Assembly (NCBI GenBank): GCA_002270565.1
Contig: NQMI01000266.1
Location: 1 to 18,110 of the forward strand
Origin: Stenocarpella maydis
Lineage: Eukaryota; Ascomycota; Sordariomycetes; Diaporthales; Diaporthaceae
Direction of reading: 5' to 3'
DNA length: 18,110 nt
Made by a program: the position numbers and the translations under genes
Shown: piece by piece, positions 16,700-18,110 of the stretch
How the letters are laid out: every line of letters begins with the position of its first letter
Position numbering within the stretch: the first letter of the stretch is position 1
The notes under the pieces: generated by a model
Seen by the model: the letters and a program-made list of their open reading frames with translations, nothing else
Told to the model about the DNA's origin: nothing
Database searches by the model: none

Positions 16700-17500
16700 T
16701 ATGGATGGTTTAAAGTATCTTTATAGCCTTTTATATAGCTCTTGCCCTTTAGGTAATATCTGGAGATAGTGGAAATTCATATAAGACTTAAGGGTAAGTA
16801 CTAAATACTAGGAGGGTTAGTATAAGTCTACTTGGCCCAGCTATATTGTTTAGGGCCTTAATTGCTATCTGTAGGATTGTCTTATTATCTGTAGCTTTAT
16901 TGATCTCTATATGAAGGATTTCATACGCCCTTTTTAGAGGTCCATATAACCGCTTAACTTTCCCTACAGCCTAGTATATCTCCACTAGCATCTCTTTATA
17001 CAAGATCCCTATAATCTTTACATTTATATAGAACTCCTCTAATGCAAAGTTCATCCCTAGGTTATATATAATGTAATTAGGTAGGCTAATATAAGTATAG
17101 ATCCAGCATTTATAGAGTGCATCCCAGGTATCTCGTGCAGATATAGATCTAAGGAATGTTGCTACTTGAAAGTTTATATCTATATTAATTATATATAGGG
17201 CATTCTTCTCTCTAAGTTATATAACATTAATTACTACTTTATAATTAAAGTAGCTTTTATCCTTAATAGAGAATTTAAATTATCTTAGGACTAGGTTATA
17301 TATCTAGTAGTAGTAGCAGAATTTCTTAATTCTCTCTAGAATAACTTCCTTAATATTATTATGCCCTATACTTCTGAGAAGTCTGTATAGTTTCTCTATA
17401 TGGGGATGGCTAAAGCGCCTATAAAGTTGCTATAGCTGAGGTTTAATAAGGAAGGCTCCAGCCTTTATACAGCTAAGATTGAAGAAAGTATATCCCCATT
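16700..17500 (-). pseudogene. Ty1/Copia integrase with zinc finger, broken
   Basis: Integrase joins element DNA to the host. The minus strand reads L-Y-R-R-F-S-H-P-H-I-E-K-L (His part of the HHCC finger) and F-C-Y-Y. Then comes a core with F-Q-V-A-T-F-L-R-S-I-S-A-R-D-T-W-D, C-W-I-Y-T-Y, and G-P-L-K-R-A-Y. All three catalytic acids are changed. The first Asp is Asn (17228-17226), the second is Asn in Y-N-L-G-M-N-F (17063-17061), and the Glu is Lys in V-K-R-L-Y-G-P-L (16955-16953). Each is one G-to-A step on the coding strand. Confidence 0.8.
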
Positions 17501-17689
17501 TTCATATAACTGGGAGTAAGGTATTCCCTTATATGATAATGTTTGCAGTATTATTGAAGTAGGCCTTTAGTCTATTAGCATTATATAATAAGAATAGGAA
17601 TGGAGTTAAGGTATCTATAATATAATAGGTTATCTCTTTAAGTTAGTTCCTTAGCTTAATTATTCTAATAGAAGTAATTATATGTGCTG

Positions 17690-17900
17690 GTTCAAACTTA
17701 ACTCTTGCTATATCCTTCTTCTAGTTAATTATTATACTAGAGTTCTCTCATATATATGCTAGTGCTTGGGGCTTCCCTATTATTGAAAATTTAGCTGCCC
17801 TAGTATCTTAGAGTTCCCCTTAATATATCATACTATATGGGTTATATAGTATAAAGCTTTCTGCAGTAGTTATCCTTAGAGCTGAGTAGATATCTTTACC
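17690..17900 (-). pseudogene. Ty1/Copia protease region, broken
   Basis: The minus strand reads D-T-R-A-A-K-F-S-I-I-G-K-P-Q at about 17807-17766. This corresponds to the D-T/S-G-A-S motif of retropepsin followed by the fungal Copia T-A-G-x-P-Q-like stretch; the glycine has become arginine. Its place upstream of integrase fits. Sequence from 17900 to the window edge (with F-N-Y-N-G-E-D-L-D-L-N-Y) should be the gag-to-protease linker but is not identifiable by itself. Confidence 0.5.
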
Positions 17901-18110
17901 TATTGTATAGTAATTAAATGCTGCATTAATAAGGTGCTATTGGGATATATCTTCATTCTTTAAGCCCTATAAATCTTATAATTAGTCTTCTATATAGTTA
18001 AGATCTAGGTCCTCCCCGTTATAGTTAAATATAAATAACTGAAATTCGCCCTCTCCCTAAAGAGGTTCCTAATTAAGGTTATCATATACCTATAGATATT
18101 AGCCTTATAC

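Larger units (their letters stand above)
14650..18110 (-). mobile_element. RIP-degraded Ty1/Copia retrotransposon polyprotein
   Basis: AT-rich and stop-filled on all frames. The minus strand carries the Copia order from right to left: protease region, GAG-pre-integrase finger, integrase, reverse transcriptase, RNase H. Integrase before RT is the diagnostic difference from Gypsy. The 5' end (5' LTR, gag) lies beyond 18110. The 126-codon plus-strand frame at 15982-16362 is an antisense shadow of the RT region. The AT shift and nonsense pattern fit RIP. No functional product. Confidence 0.88.

Overview
The window looks like nuclear DNA of a filamentous ascomycete (Pezizomycotina). Three things point there: fungal Ty3/Gypsy, Ty1/Copia and Fot1/pogo-type transposon relics; a short spliceosomal intron with a CTGAC branch site; and AT-rich blocks full of TAA/TAG/TGA next to nearly balanced DNA. 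The last pattern is the typical mark of repeat-induced point mutation (RIP). No bacterial operon, rRNA, tRNA or CRISPR array was found.

Layout. 1-2081 is the decayed pol part (nucleocapsid-like, protease, reverse transcriptase) of a minus-strand Ty3/Gypsy element. 2082-2635 is a GC-balanced, LTR-like island with a triplicated 24-25 bp motif and a plus-strand TATA box. 2636-4887 is a decayed minus-strand Gypsy gag with its GC-rich leader. Three Ns at 4888-4890 mark a sharp change in composition. 4891-8262 is moderately GC-rich and carries what I read as two broken minus-strand genes of unknown family: an acidic N-terminal fragment, and a longer one of about 570 codons with homopolymer G/C tracts. 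8263-11750 is ordinary low-repeat DNA. It holds the one gene I can model with confidence, a 169-residue secreted, GPI-anchored, Kre9/Knh1-like cell-surface protein with one 70-bp intron (9884-10463, plus strand), and possibly a small two-helix membrane protein (11164-11409, minus).

11760-12530 is the C-terminal third of a Fot1/pogo transposase (minus). It is cut at 12530, where an LTR-like end starts, so I infer that a Copia element inserted into it. 12531-14650 is a RIP-altered composite with a hairpin, a (CT)10 tract, a plus-strand coding relic, and two adjacent minisatellites (21-bp and 11-bp units). 14650-18110 is a decayed minus-strand Ty1/Copia polyprotein (RNase H, RT, integrase, protease from left to right) that runs off the right edge.

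The genes do not form a pathway. The picture is a gene-poor transposon nest flanking a small gene-bearing island, with a cell-wall or effector-type surface protein as its only confident gene. The two broken genes next to it suggest that decay has spread into, or selection has been lost in, the flank of the island.
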